DNA from: Tuctoria greenei
Taxonomy: Eukaryota; Streptophyta; Magnoliopsida; Poales; Poaceae
NCBI GenBank assembly: GCA_036927565.1
Contig: JAYESD010000005.1
Location: 152,540,023 to 152,604,022, forward strand
Direction: 5' to 3'
DNA: 64,000 bases
Both the position numbers and the translations under genes were made by a program. Below the pieces are notes generated by a model. That model saw nothing but the letters and a program-made list of their open reading frames with translations. It did no database searches and was not told the DNA's origin. Positions within the stretch are counted from its first letter, which is position 1. Each line of letters opens with the position of its first letter. Below are positions 1 through 11,906 of the stretch, one piece after another.

Positions 1-132
1 ACAAATTTCAAAGGATTTATGAAGTGAAATTTAACGGTAAACTTTGATACTCAATAATATTACAAGAAAATGGAATTTTGTCTTTTGAAAGGCCCCACAT
101 TTATTCAAGAATATTAATTAATCTTACATAAA

Positions 133-322
133 GATCTTCTCAGGTGGTTGGTACTGAATAACCGCCTAAGAAAAAGATTATCGCGGGCGGGTATTACTTA
201 CCAACCGCCTAGGATAAGTGCATCTTCTTAGGCGGTTGGTAATTACCACCCGCTTGAGATAAAGATCTTCTCAGGCGCTTGGTACTTAAAAACCGCCTGA
301 GAAGATAGGCGTCTATATATAG
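133..322 (+). promoter_or_regulatory. palindrome array plus TATA box of the CACTA A TNP1-like gene
   Basis: Three to four imperfect palindromes of about 45 bp follow each other, each built from CTCAGGCGGTTGGTA and its inverted partner AACCGCCTGAGAAG. The cleanest spans 265-306. A TATATATAG box follows at 314-322 and is then followed by a leader. The same order of palindrome, TATA and leader occurs at 36377-36560 on the minus strand in the second CACTA copy. The motif resembles the subterminal repeats at the element ends, so the transposon's own DNA-binding protein may act here; that is inference. Confidence 0.6.
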
Positions 323-660
323 CCCTCAACTACGTTGGAAAAACGTAACCTGGGCGAAATCACTTAGACGCCGTCAGGCTGCCAAAATGTCGTTTGCGGC
401 CAAGTCTTTGCTCCTCTAGGCGCCGAGCTTCGCTGTCGCCGCCGAGCTACGCCGTTGTCCGTTTGCTTCACCCTCGCCACTTCCAGGTACGCCGAGCGAA
501 TCCCTTGTCATCGCCGCCGAGCTTCACAGTAAACCCTAAACCCATCAACCTTCCCTCCTCCATCCCCATGCCGCCTCCCTCCTCGCCCTCGCCGTCGGCC
601 GAGTCAAATGGGCCTTGCAAAGATTTCCATGGTTAGGGTTCGATAGGCTTTGAGGGTTAG
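323..660 (+). other. GC-rich leader / first exon of the CACTA A gene
   Basis: This GC-rich stretch lies directly behind the TATA box and can be read as a Pro/Ser-rich peptide (394-636). It is conserved in the second CACTA copy (minus strand, about 35906-36350), including the segment read as LPSSIPMPPPSSPSPSAES here. No stable start codon is shared between the copies, so it may be untranslated leader. An intron probably follows, because the conserved transposase reading frame starts only near 1997. Confidence 0.45.
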
Positions 661-689
661 GCATTAACCTCATAACGCTATGAACTATA

Positions 690-1130
690 TGCAGGTTTTG
701 AGCAAGGTGTCCAAGCTTATGTTGCAACCGAAAACAAAATGATTCACTGTTTCAAATTCATGGCAAAAGCTACATGAGGCATCACCAGATAGATCGCTTT
801 TGACCATATTTTCTTTAACTAATATAGCATCATTTTCAATCAATCACATAAAGATTTTGATTCTAGGAGGGATTCTAGCTTTCCAATTTTTTTTATAACC
901 AGGTTCATAATATGACCTAGTCAATTTATTACAAACCGAATTAACTGAAAAGGCTCATGTTTTGTTCCATTTCCACACAACAGTATCATCATTTCCACAC
1001 CACATGCTATATAAAGGTGCTGGCAAAGAATAACTAAACTGAACAACCCAGTTTTGCACAAAGCACTGGGCAACAAAGATGTCTTTGTCCACACAAAGTT
1101 CAAAGAGAATGATGTACAGGCTGGCTAGAG
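690..1130 (-). pseudogene. LINE reverse-transcriptase C-terminal (zf-RVT-like) fragment inside CACTA A
   Basis: Read on the minus strand, this segment encodes pieces of the region behind the RT domain of plant non-LTR retrotransposons: a Trp-Lys-x-x-x-Pro-x-Lys-Ile-Lys core followed by a Cys-x2-Cys / His zinc-binding pattern (zf-RVT type). The reading frame is broken. The same fragment is present, better preserved, in the second CACTA copy at 35350-35860 on the plus strand, so it was captured before the two copies separated. It lies antisense within the TNP1-like transcription unit, probably in its first intron. Confidence 0.6.
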
Positions 1131-1996
1131 GTTTTACCTCTAACCAAATTTCTAGCCAAAAATTATTGTTTCACCATTCCCTAAAGTACATTTTCTGCTC
1201 TTGTATATATATATTATTGACTTTTTGAAGGTCTCTCCATATGGGAGAGTTAGACATTTTATGTCTCAATGTCCCAACAGGAGAATCCCTAATGTATTTA
1301 ACTCTGACAATGTCCTGCCAAAGCCCTTGTTCCTTTTCCAATCTTCACTACCATTTGGTCACCATACTGACATTCATCTTACTAAGGTCCTTAACCCCCA
1401 GCCCACCACTCCCCCTTTTTTATTTTTTACAAATGATACCCTCTCATATATGGACATGGATCTCTCTCTTTACGCATATATGGACTAAGCACTTTGCACG
1501 GTACATGGCATTATAATCATGTGATACCCTCTTGTTGCCACCGCGCATAGATTTTTTCAAGTTTTTGAACCCTAGCCGTCCCACAAAGGTTTGGGTTAGT
1601 TTTTATTTTGCGAAATGTCGAGCTTAGCCATGCTTATACCGGTAAAAGTTGAATTGTGTGGCAGGGCCACCACTGTTAATGAGCTTAGGGCATAATATAC
1701 TTAGATATAAGATAAAATCCGAAAGAAGATTAACTTGTGTAATGAGAGGCAATTTGGATTGTAGTCCCTCTCGGTCAATTAAGGATTGTGTCTTGTTCTT
1801 TTTATCCTAAGCACCATCCATTCTAACCACATGCTGGATGTAATGGTATAGAAAGTCGAATATCTCACCTTGTACTCGTGTTTTGGCCATGACTTCATAA
1901 ATTGTTTGACACGCAGAAGTGGTTGATGGTTCTGCGGGACACTTCATGTAGAGTTAATATGCCATTCATTATGTTTTTTGTCTTATTAGTTCTAGC

Positions 1997-4918
1997 ATGG
2001 AAAGCCCTAAGAAGACTTGTGTTGGTAATAACAATAAAGAAGGCAATATGGAGTTTACTGACTCCAGCAGTTCTAGCTCCTCTAACAGTCCATCGGATCC
2101 TTTTCCGAATATAAAAATTAAAAATACTTCAGAGGATCTCGACCAGGAATATTATCCTGCCGACGAGCTATGGATCACGAATATTAACTCCAGCAGTTCA
2201 AGTTAATGTTGGTTGTCAAGTATACAAAGTCTTATAATTCTTTTCTACCTAGATTAATTGCAAAGACAACGAGGTGACTTCGGCTCCCAAAACCGCAGAA
2301 GTTCTCCAATGGATGAATCCTCAGCTTCACTCAAGCGGAAACAAGGGCAACGAGGTCCCAATAAGGGTCCATTGGACCGCATCATGTACATAACAAGGGT
2401 CAGTCCAGGTGGGCTTCCCCAAGAACCACTGGATTCAGTTACCATGTACTGAAATGCATGCAGTTTTTTTTTGTTAGAGAGCTCATGCCGATCACAACCG
2501 AGAATTGGAGAAAATTACCTGAGGAGACTAAGAATGAGTTGTGGGAAAGGATAAAGAAACAATTCAAGTTCTCGAAAGGCACGGAAGAAGCTGTAAAGAA
2601 AGCAACATTGGTTTCTTGTGTCAAGCAGTTTCGAGGATGGAAGAGTGAAATGAATGCTTATGTTATGGCTGATAAGGTCCCTAGCCCGAGGAAGATGGGA
2701 AAAATCACACAAGCTCAGTGGCAAGAGTTTGTTCGTCAAAAGACCACACCTGATGCTAAAGTCCTAAGTGCAACTAGGTCAGAGCTTGCCAAAATGAACA
2801 AATACCATCATCGCTTGGGGTCTGCCGGATGTGCCCCCAAAGTCCAGAAATGGAATAGATACTAGATGAAATTACCAGTAAGGGCAATCCTCACCCGTTA
2901 GAAGGCTGCGATGAGAGAACTCAGCGGTGGGTCTTTGCTTAGTCAGTTTTGACCAGCGAGGGCAAACTTGAAAAGACTGACTCTGTGAATGGAGTAGAGG
3001 AAAAAATGAAAGAAGTAATTGAAAAGCAACAGAAAGGTCTCTTCAAGCCGAAGAGGGAGAATGACCAACTTACCACTATCATAGGAAACCCTGAACACAG
3101 TGGACGGGTTCGAGGAGTCTCTTATCAAATGTCATGGCTAGATGGTTTCCCGTAAGATAAAGACACATAAAGAAGACGTGAGAAGTTCAAGAAAACACTT
3201 GATGAAATGATTGCTCAAAAGGTTAAAGAAAATGTGCAAGAAATAATGGAACAACTTAGACAATCTGGATAATTAGTGGCACCGAGTACAACAATGGTTC
3301 ATGTACCAAAGGAGCAACTGGTATATCCAACTGCTTACCCTAGCAGTGTAGGTTCTATGCCAGGCTCAGGGTCAACCCATAAGTTCACTGTTGATGATAT
3401 TACTAAGGACAAATCCTGTCGTCTTTTGTCCCGATCGACAGATTAGGGAACAAAAACCAAACAGGTTGCCACTGCTATGGCAAAGCTTGATCAACACTTC
3501 AACGGCAATCCACTTCCGTTGTATTATGTTGTGGTGCAAGTTCTTTAGTTCATTGATAATGATTATCAATATTATAAAATAGACCACATCACACATGAGG
3601 AGATCATGACTTTGGATCAAGCTGTCAACCAATTAATCCTTTGGCATCGACCCGATATCGTGTTGGGCGATGAGCCGATTTCTATCCCTGTCACATCTCA
3701 AGATACTACAATCCCGTCTTCTAAGGTGAAAGTTAAGGAAGATCCACTCCCAGTACAGGAAGATCCACTCCCCCTATATTTTAGCAAGGATGATAGTAAC
3801 CTTGCTAGTAAAGATAACCAAGAGCAACAAGTTGGACAACAGCTTCAAGCAGCACCAGAGCAAGTTGTTGCTAGTAAAGAGCAACTTGTTGAGCAACAAC
3901 ATGAAGTAGTATAAGAGCCAGCTGCTGGGAGTAATGAGCAATCAGTTGAACAACAGGTTCAACAACAAGCCAGTGTCCAACTTCCGATGACTACTCCTCG
4001 ACCATCAGTGCCTATCAAAGTTAGCTCATACGAAATTAAAAAAAACCTTCATCAGAAGTGTCAAAGTATTTGTAAACATTGAAGGAAAATATTAGAAAAT
4101 CGAGTGCATCTCGTTCTTCTCATGAGCCAGCATTAGAAGATATCGAGGAGTGAGAAGAATACGGTGTCATGTATAATCGGCGGACGACTTTAGTTAAACC
4201 AGGAGTTCCAATATACAAGCTTGAGGATGTTCTTCCTAAACATGAGAAAAGGAAACCGTTCATGACATCCGTACAACTTAACAAACAACCTGCCCTGCTC
4301 AAAAGAATGCACGAGTGGTACATCCTTGCCAGCACAAAATATGGTCTTTCTTGCGTCACATTTCGTATTCCAAAAGATGCATTCTGGTGCACTGGAGCAG
4401 ATAAACGAGTGATTTTATTTGAGGAGTTGCATACCCTTTTCGATTAGGGCATGCTCAAAATCAACCTGGTACTCGTCTGGTGCTTGTAAGTGCCTCTAAT
4501 ATTTTGCATTTGCTTTTCTTACTACACGCATACACATTTCATGACATTATAACAATTCTGGACTTCTTCAATAGGATGCAATACATGGATAATGAAAAGA
4601 CGAAAGCAAGACAGTTATCCTTGACCCTACATGGATTGCAAAGACGATATTCGACGTCAAGGCGAATCGAGGCTCATCACAGTTCAAGGAAATGAAAAAA
4701 AAAATAATTTGAAAAATCAATTGCAAAACTTAAGAGGGATAGAAGGACAGAAGTTGCAGCTTACAGAGGACATGCAATATTTAACTTTCTCAGAGACGGC
4801 AAAGACCTCGTAAAGGCTCTGTACCACTTCGAGTATGTTTGACACATGAAATTGAAATAGCAATTATTGCTAATTGTTAACACGTGTGTTTGTATGTGTG
4901 CAGTAATCACTACATAAT
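1997..4918 (+). pseudogene. TNP1-like CACTA protein gene, 5' part (Transposase_24-type domain)
   Basis: The likely start is 1997, giving a Ser-rich acidic N terminus (to 2206). A piece at 2258-2452 contains RGPNKGPLDR, and 2458-2865 contains RELMPITTENWRKLP and a segment ending HHRLGSAG, as in the Plant transposase (Ptta/En/Spm, Transposase_24) family. Next comes a GNPEHSGRVRGVS motif at about 3086-3130, then QAVNQLILW near 3620, a Gln-rich stretch (3800-3990), and a segment at 4169-4470 that leads into an Ulp1-like peptidase. Several frameshifts and stops break the frame (for example near 2450 and at 3912). The gene is cut at 4918 by the gypsy element and resumes at 28453. Confidence 0.7.
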
Positions 4919-7792
4919 TGTAACACCCTCATTTTCATCCATCAAGCATTGCATACATTCTAATACATGTCTAAAATTAATTCACATAAAAAGGAACAAG
5001 TTTAAATTTAATTTATAGTTAAACTGCACTTAAGAATTCTGGAAAGTGTGCACTAGTCCGATTTTGGAGCGGACTAGTCCGATTTCTTCCTAACCTTGCT
5101 CGGACTTGTTCGTTTTTCTGCGGACTAGTCTATTTTTCTCTCTGGACACGCTCGGACTTGTCCCGTCCAGCGTGGACTAGTACGTGTTCCAAGAATCCTT
5201 GAAAATTTGCTACGTACCTGGACATGTCTGGACTAGTCCGTTATTCTAGCAGACTTGTCCGTTTTTCCTTCTGACTAAAGTCGGACTTGTCCGATTTTAG
5301 GCCAGAATTGTCTGTTTTCCCCTGGATAAGTTCGAACTTGTCCAATGTCCAGTCCAAACATGTCCGATTTCTCTCTGTCCAACATTGGACTAGTCCAGTC
5401 CTTTGCGGACTTGTCCGATAAATCGTCACTTCAAATTGATCTTTTGTTTCATGACTTGTTTCTTGGGTTTTACGTTAAGTGGGCCTAGGGACGTCGTGCC
5501 AAACTCTTTTAGAGCACATGTGGGTCTCTAAACCGGCTTCTACTCACCCCCAAACTCAAAATCCATCTAACCCTAGCCTCCACATCTATATAAACAACCC
5601 CACCCCTTGGCCTGACATCTATTTGCCACTTCTCCACCACACCCAAACCCTAGCTCATGATTAGTCGCCACCAAGGAGGGAGAAAGATATCTAGAACAAG
5701 AAGAAGAGGAGGAGGAAATGAAAGAGGATCAAGATCTCCACTAAGTTCGCGTTCTTCGTCAACAATCCACTTCCAAGTTCTCATCAACCCTAAATCGCCA
5801 AGATCCAAGTGTTGCCTCCAAGATCTTTGATTCATTGGAGTTCTAAACACCTGGTCAAACCTTCTATTTCCTTTTCCTTACGTGAATTCAACACCAAATC
5901 TCCAAATTCACGTGGATCTAGAAAACTCTAATCTGATGATCTTGCGCAGTGCGGACATGTCCGGTCCCTAGCGGACTAGTCCGATCTTCCTGGTTAAATT
6001 GTGTTGAATTGATTCTAAAATTAGATCTAATCAACTCCAAACCTGTATAAACTTGTGAAAAGCTATTAGAACCGGTTAGTGATCATTAAAAGCAACTCAT
6101 TAACAAGTTCCACCTTGCATTTGCATCAATCGTACATGTCATGTCATATTGAGTAATGTTTGTGCACTTTTTGATTGTAATACTTGTCTTGTATGTTATT
6201 ACGCGGATTAGAAAGATTTGCGATAGAGGGTGCCGCGGAGGATCTACAACACCAAGAGTTTGAAGGCTTTGACCCGAACCAATCCCAAGAGCAAGGCAAG
6301 TGTCCCTGAAGCATGTTGATCCCATTATAAAATAAATGTTTTGATTGCAAAATTGCATGCTTGTGTCAATTTGATGGGAATCCTATGATAGGAAGTTTAC
6401 TAGATTGTTTAACCACCCTTGTCACCTGGAATTTATGGTAGAGAGTCGAGATGGGCTTTTTACCTTTTTGCTTCGCTTAATTAATTAGGATGGGAAAAAA
6501 CTATATTATTTACTTATGCATCAATGAGATTATGGTTAATATGTACTGGTTAATATGACACGGTAATGGGTGCTCCAAGCAAGCCTGGTATGTGGATGGT
6601 TTGGATGTTATTGTAGTTTGCTTGCATTAGATCTAAGGATTGGTTCATGCGAGAATAAGAAAGGACTACAGTGCCACCACGAGGCCAAGTATGGGTGCAG
6701 CGTAGCTAATTAATTAGGGCTTTGCCAGTGCTATTTGGACTATTAAGGATGCTCGGGGAAGGGGTAGTCGGATTGGGTTTGTTGATGATTGGTGGGACTA
6801 CCCTGGGATCCGAATGGCTCAAGAGGGGGCCCTTGGTTGAAGATGTGCTCTGTAGGAGACATCGCCAGCGGTGAAACCTTAGTGGGGTCTAAATAGGCTA
6901 GTAATCCATTTGTAAAGGCTATTTTGTGATCTCTTGGCCATACACCAAAGGAAGTGTAATTGGATAAGGGATGTTCTTTAGTTGCCGACGGGTGATGAAA
7001 TCACAAACATGTGGATAAAGTGGTACAACCTCTGCAGAGAGTCTAATAAAACTATCATGATTGTCGTGCTCCTGGTATTGAGTGCCTGGATGACCTACAT
7101 GATTAGAGGGAACCTTGAATTTTGGATGGTTTGGTAATGGTAGTGGTTATGGTTGACAACATGGTTATGGCTGGATAATGGATTAATTTCTAATATTGAT
7201 TATGGTTACTGGTAATGAGAAATCAAGAATATGGATGATGGTAATGAATTATGGACTGGTACTATGATATTAATTATGGTTGTGATAGGTTTTACTTCAC
7301 CTAAGTACAATATATTGCTTTCCAAATGTTTTAATGTACTTTTCAACACTTAGCCATTATTATTGTCGTCATTTGAATCAGCTACATGTCATACTTTCCA
7401 CACTTGTTGAGTACGACATGTACTCACCCTTGCAATTCCCCCACCAACAGTTGCAGGTCAGGATTGGGAGTATGATGATGATAATGCGGAGTTCTAGGCC
7501 GTGTCTACCGTCAGCTTTGCCTGTGGAGTATTTGAGCTGCGTTACATCCATTTTGCTTAGTTGCATAGGTGCTTAATTAGAGTATTTCCGCTGCATTAGT
7601 TGAAACTTGTCATTATTATTCACTAGAGTTTGTATTCGAGGATAGCATGGTTGTGTAATAAAAATGGTTAATTAATCTTCTCTCGTGGTAATTTTCTGTA
7701 TATTCTTTTGTGGTTGCACTCGTGTATGTGTGTTGAACATCTTGGGCACACATATGCGTTCACTTGTTTCATTTTTGGAACCGGCTGTCACA
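4919..7792 (+). repeat. 5' LTR of outer gypsy element (2874 bp)
   Basis: Starts TGTAACACCCTCATTTTC and ends GGCTGTCACA. A TATA box (CTATATAAAC) sits near 5586-5595, about 670 bp in, so U3 is the first part and the long remainder is R-U5. The same box is kept in the inverted solo LTR near 31390 but mutated in the 3' LTR near 26236. Open frames within the LTR are not conserved in the other two copies and are not genes. Confidence 0.92.
5040..5425 (+). promoter_or_regulatory. array of CGGACTAGTCCG / CGGACTTGTCCG palindromes in U3
   Basis: About fifteen full or degenerate copies of a 10-12 bp palindrome (GGACTAGTCC or GGACTTGTCC, usually flanked by C and G) occur every 20-40 bp, ending about 160 bp before the TATA box. 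Two more copies lie at 5950-5985. The array is present in all three LTR copies: here, 25755-26075, and on the minus strand 31560-31900. Position and conservation suggest binding sites for a dimeric transcription factor or a family-specific enhancer; which protein is unknown. Confidence 0.6.
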
Positions 7793-7795
7793 AAT

Positions 7796-7810
7796 TGGTA
7801 TAAGAGCCAC
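7796..7810 (+). other. primer binding site, initiator tRNA-Met type
   Basis: TGGTATAAGAGCCAC lies 3 bp behind the 5' LTR end and differs by one base from the start of the usual initiator tRNA-Met primer site of plant LTR elements (TGGTATCAGAGCC). It confirms the orientation of the element. Confidence 0.85.
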
Positions 7811-8060
7811 AGGTTAACCGTAGGACGCAGCCTAGATAGAATGGACACATTAGAGCATATAGGAGCACTCAGGAATCGATGTGCTTTTGCTTGGTGTGCT
7901 ATTGCTATATATTGGTTTCTTGTGTGCTTAATACAGGATTTTGGGATGCTTTAGCATTGCCATGTCCACCTAGGCTAGTGTAGTTAGTTGTATAGTTTCA
8001 TATCCCTTGATGCATATAATTTGGGACATCTCTAAATTCTTATCTCTTGCTTTTCTTCAG

Positions 8061-9280
8061 ATGGTGAGGACTAGCAACTAGAGGGATGCTAATGATGAGG
8101 AGGAGAACAATGGAGCACCTCAGAACAACAATGGACAAGGACCTGCTCATGGAGCAATCAATATTGAGCAGCTGTTGGCTATGCAAAACCAGCTCATGCA
8201 GACCATGATAGACTATGGGACAGTTGCGGGTTGGCAACATCAACAATCAGCCTTACATGCCTCCACTACCACCCCCACTGCCTCATAACCGGTTGGGAGA
8301 GTTTATGAGCACTAGGCCACCAACCTTTGCTCAAACCGCTGACCCTATGGATGCTGATGATTGGCTCAAGTCTCTGGAAATGAAGCTAGCCATTGTCCAA
8401 TGCATTTACCGGGTGAAGGTGCTATTTGCTTCTCATCAACTTGTTGGAGCAGCTGCCGATTGGTGGGACTCACTATGCAATGCTCATGAGAACCAAGAGA
8501 GGATTACTTGGGCCGAATTCAAGGAGAGATTCCGTTCCCATTATGTGCCAAAGGGAGTTATGATCTTGAAGAGGCAAGAATTTGAGAACTTAAGGCAAGG
8601 AAGATTAAGTGTGGGTGAATACCTCAATAAATTCACTCAACTTTCAAGGTATGCCCCTGAAGATGTTAGTTGGGACAACCAGAAGCAGTATTTGTTCATG
8701 AGAGGCTTGAACAATGAGATCCAAGTGCAATTGCTGAATTGTGACTATGCCAACTTCTAGAAGCTTGTGGACAAAGCAATTGTTCTGGAGAACAAAGTCT
8801 GTGAGATGAAGCAAGACAGCAAGAGGAAGGCACCATATCAAGGAAAACAACAAGGAAGTCATGTGCACTCTTGCTTTGTGCCTCCTAATGCGCCATATTA
8901 TTGCTCCTCTACTTCTGTATATCAACCTGGTTATGCACCACGCCCAATTCAGTTTGTGCAGCAGCGCCCTGTCATGCAAGCACCTAGTCCTCCGATGCCT
9001 TTTGCACCTCGTGTCAACTATCCTGGTGCAAACGTTCAGAATGATGTCCGTGCAAATAATTCAGGTGGAGTTACGAAGTGTTACACTTGTGGAGAAGCGG
9101 GACACTTTGCACATCAATGTTCTAAGTCAGGCCTTGGTCAAGGAAGCAATGCGCCGAGGCAAAACCCAAGACACAATGGAGGACAGCCGCAAAGAAACCA
9201 TGGACAGCAGAATTTTGCCTGTGGCAACGTGAACCATGTCTCTACGGAGGATGCTCAACAAGCGGATGACGTGGTGATTG
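8061..9280 (+). pseudogene. gag of outer gypsy element
   Basis: The likely start is the ATG at 8061 (MVRTSN), followed at once by a stop. The main frame is open from 8215, with a retrotrans_gag-type segment (ADWWDSL, a WAEFKERFR block, LSVGEYLNKFTQLSRYAPED). A stop at 8758-8760 splits it from a downstream piece in the same frame that holds a CCHC zinc knuckle at 9079-9120 (Cys-x2-Cys-x4-His-x4-Cys). The frame changes between 8061 and 8215, so at least one frameshift and two stops disable it. Gag forms the particle in which reverse transcription takes place. Confidence 0.85.
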
Positions 9281-9690
9281 GTATGTTTCTCGCAAACTCC
9301 AGCCCGACGACTATGTTATTTGATTCTGGAGCATCGCATTCATTCATTGGATCGAAATATTTGCCAAGTATAGTTTTCCTATCTATCATATGAAGTTTAC
9401 TCTATTGGTTAAGTCTCTTGGAGGAGATATGAGGACATATATAATATGTCCAAAAGTAAGTCATAGAATAAGGTAGGTAGACTTCTCCGCTAACCTCATT
9501 GTCTTGGACTCTCAAGGATTGGACATTATACTTGGTATGGATTGGTTGAGGAAGCACAACGGAGTTATTGAGTGTGCCACGAAAATGGTGAAGTTGACCA
9601 ATGAGGAAGGGATCACCGTAGAATTTGAAGCATCTCAACACGCACCAAAACAATTGGAACTGAATCACATGGACGGTGCCGCAATTGACG
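9281..9690 (+). pseudogene. aspartic protease of outer gypsy element
   Basis: It continues the gag frame and carries the retropepsin active-site motif DSGASHSFIG at 9322-9351. The frame stops at 9391, and the C-terminal half (ILGMDWLRKHNGVIEC) resumes in another frame from 9504, so a frameshift lies between. The family cuts the gag-pol polyprotein; this copy cannot make a complete enzyme. Confidence 0.8.
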
Positions 9691-11219
9691 AGATTCTGGT
9701 GGTGTACAAAATTTTGGATATGTTCCCGGACGAGTTGCCAGGTATGCCACCTGATGGAGACATCGAGTTTGTTATTGATTTAATACCTGGAACTGCACCT
9801 ATAGCTAAGAGGACCTATAGGATGCCTCCTAAGGAATTAGCAGAGCTCAAGAAGCAGATTCAAGAGCAACTAGAGAAAGGTTTTATCCGCCCAAGTTCTT
9901 CACCTTGGGGAGCGCCCGTTCTATTTGTCGACATGAAGGATGCTTCACAAAGGATGTTCTTGGCTTACCGAGTTCTCAACGAGGTAACAATCAAGAACAA
10001 GTATACCTTGCCGCGCATAGAGGATTTGTTTGATCAGATGAATGGTGATTGTGTTTTCTCCAAGATTTATTTGAGGTTGGGATACTTTCAAATGAAGATT
10101 AGTGCATCGGACATACCCAAGACAACTTTTAGAAGGCGGTATGGATCATATGAGTACACCGTGATGTCCTTTGGATTGACAAATGAACCTGCCTATTTTA
10201 TGTACCTCATGAATAAGGTCTTCATGGAGTACTTGGATATGTTCGTAGTGGTGTTCATTGATGACATTATGATCTACTCGAAGGATGAAAAGGAACACGA
10301 GGAACACTTGAGGCTTACGTTGAAAAAATTAAGGGAGCATCAATTGTATGTCAAGTTCAACAAGTGTTAGTTTTGATTGAATGAGGTGTCGTTTTTGGGT
10401 CATATCATCTCAAGAGGAGGAGTATCGGTTGACCCAGGAAAGGTGAGAGACGTGATAAAATGGGAACCCCCACAGAATGTAAAGGAGATCCGGAGTTTTC
10501 TTGGGATGGCTGGATATTACCATAGATTCATCAAGGATTTTTCCAAGATAGCCAAACCAATGATGGAGTTTCTAATGAAGGGGGAAGCTTTTCAATGGAC
10601 TCAAGCTTGTCAGAAAGTTTTGAGGAGTTGAAGAAAAGGTTAACAAGAGCCCCAATTTTTGTTTTGCCGGACGTGAGCAAGAGTTTTGATATTTATTGTG
10701 ATGCATCGAGACAAGGACATGGATGTGTGCTAATGCAAGAAGGTCAAGTTGTTGCCTATGCATTGAGGCAATTGAAGAAACATGAGCAGAATTATCCTAC
10801 ACATGATTTGGACCTTGCAACCGTGGTACACACATTGAAGATTTGGAGACATTATATCCTTGGACATAGGTGTGAAATTTATACGGATCACAAGAGTCTT
10901 AAGTATATTTTCACACAAACGGATCTGAATTTGAGGCAACGAAGATGGTTGCAGCTCATCAAGGATTATGATTTGGGAATCAATTATCACCCGGGAAAAG
11001 CCAATGTAGTGGCCGATGCCTTGACTAGAAAAGGAGTAAGTCATCAACTCAAAGTTCGAGAATTACCATCCGAGTTATGTAAGGAGTTTGAACGGTTGAA
11101 TCTCGAATTTGTAAATGAGATGGGGATGATGGAGTTAAATCCAACCTTGGAGCAAGAAATTCGAGAGGGCCAAACAAAAGATGCAGGAATCCAAGACATT
11201 AAAGAGATGACCCAAGAAT
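9691..11219 (+). pseudogene. reverse transcriptase and RNase H of outer gypsy element
   Basis: RT spans roughly 9750-10560, with GFIRPSSSPWGAPV near 9880 and the FIDD catalytic block at 10254-10265. In motif A the catalytic Asp is replaced by Tyr (codon TAT, 10068-10070). Two stops, 10368-10370 and 10374-10376, follow close together in the connection. RNase H (about 10650-11010) is in another frame, with YCDAS, YTDHKSLKYI and a VVADAL end; a frameshift near 10590-10630 separates it. Both the motif A change and the stops make the RT inactive. Confidence 0.9.
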
Positions 11220-11906
11220 GAAGAGAATTCAGATTTGATGAGGACGAACATGGTACTCTATGGCTTGGTAAGAGAATTGTCTTTCCTAATGTGAAGCATA
11301 TTCGGGAGACAATATTAAAAGAGGCACATGACTCGCCATACTCAATCCACCCCGGTTGTACGAAGATGTACAAAGACTTGAAGACATGTTATTGGTGGGC
11401 TAGCATGAAGAAGGACATAGCTGAATATGTAGCATCGTGTGATGTCTGCCAACGAGTCAAGGCAGAACATCAAAGGCCAGCTGGACTATTGCAACCATTG
11501 AAGATCCTGGAATGGATGTGGGAAGAAATTGGAATGGACTTTATAGTTGGTTTACCGCGTGCACAGTCCATTTATGACTCAATTTGGGTAATTGTGGATC
11601 GATTAACCAAGTCAGCACATTTTGTTCCTTTCAAGACCACCTATACCACCGCGAAGCTAGTAGAACTGTATATGGAGCATATTGTGTGCCGACTTGGAGT
11701 CCCAAAGAAGATAGTATCGGATAGAGGTTCTCAGTTTACCTCCAGGTTTTGGCAGAAATTGCGTGAAGCATTGGGAACAAGGTTAAATTTTAGTTCAGCA
11801 TATCACCTTCAAACGGATGGAAAAACTGAGAGGACCAACCAAATTTTTGAGGACATGTTAAGATCTTGTGCTTTGAAGCATGGGAACAGTTGGGACAAAA
11901 GCTTGC
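11220..11906 (+). pseudogene. integrase of outer gypsy element, N-terminal and core part
   Basis: It follows a TGA at 11219-11221 in the same frame as RNase H. An HHCC zinc-binding region lies at about 11325-11460 (HPG...CDVCQ). The core shows the catalytic Asp in MDFIVGL (11537), the second Asp in SDRGSQF (11720) and the Glu in GKTERTNQ (11828). The frame is cut at 11906 by the Tat element and continues exactly in frame at 24916 once that insert and one copy of CTTGC are left out. Confidence 0.9.

Noticed and set aside
5040..5425. CRISPR-like or satellite array
   Set aside because: The unit is a short palindrome with irregular spacing inside an LTR, without conserved spacers or long repeats, and the DNA is plant.
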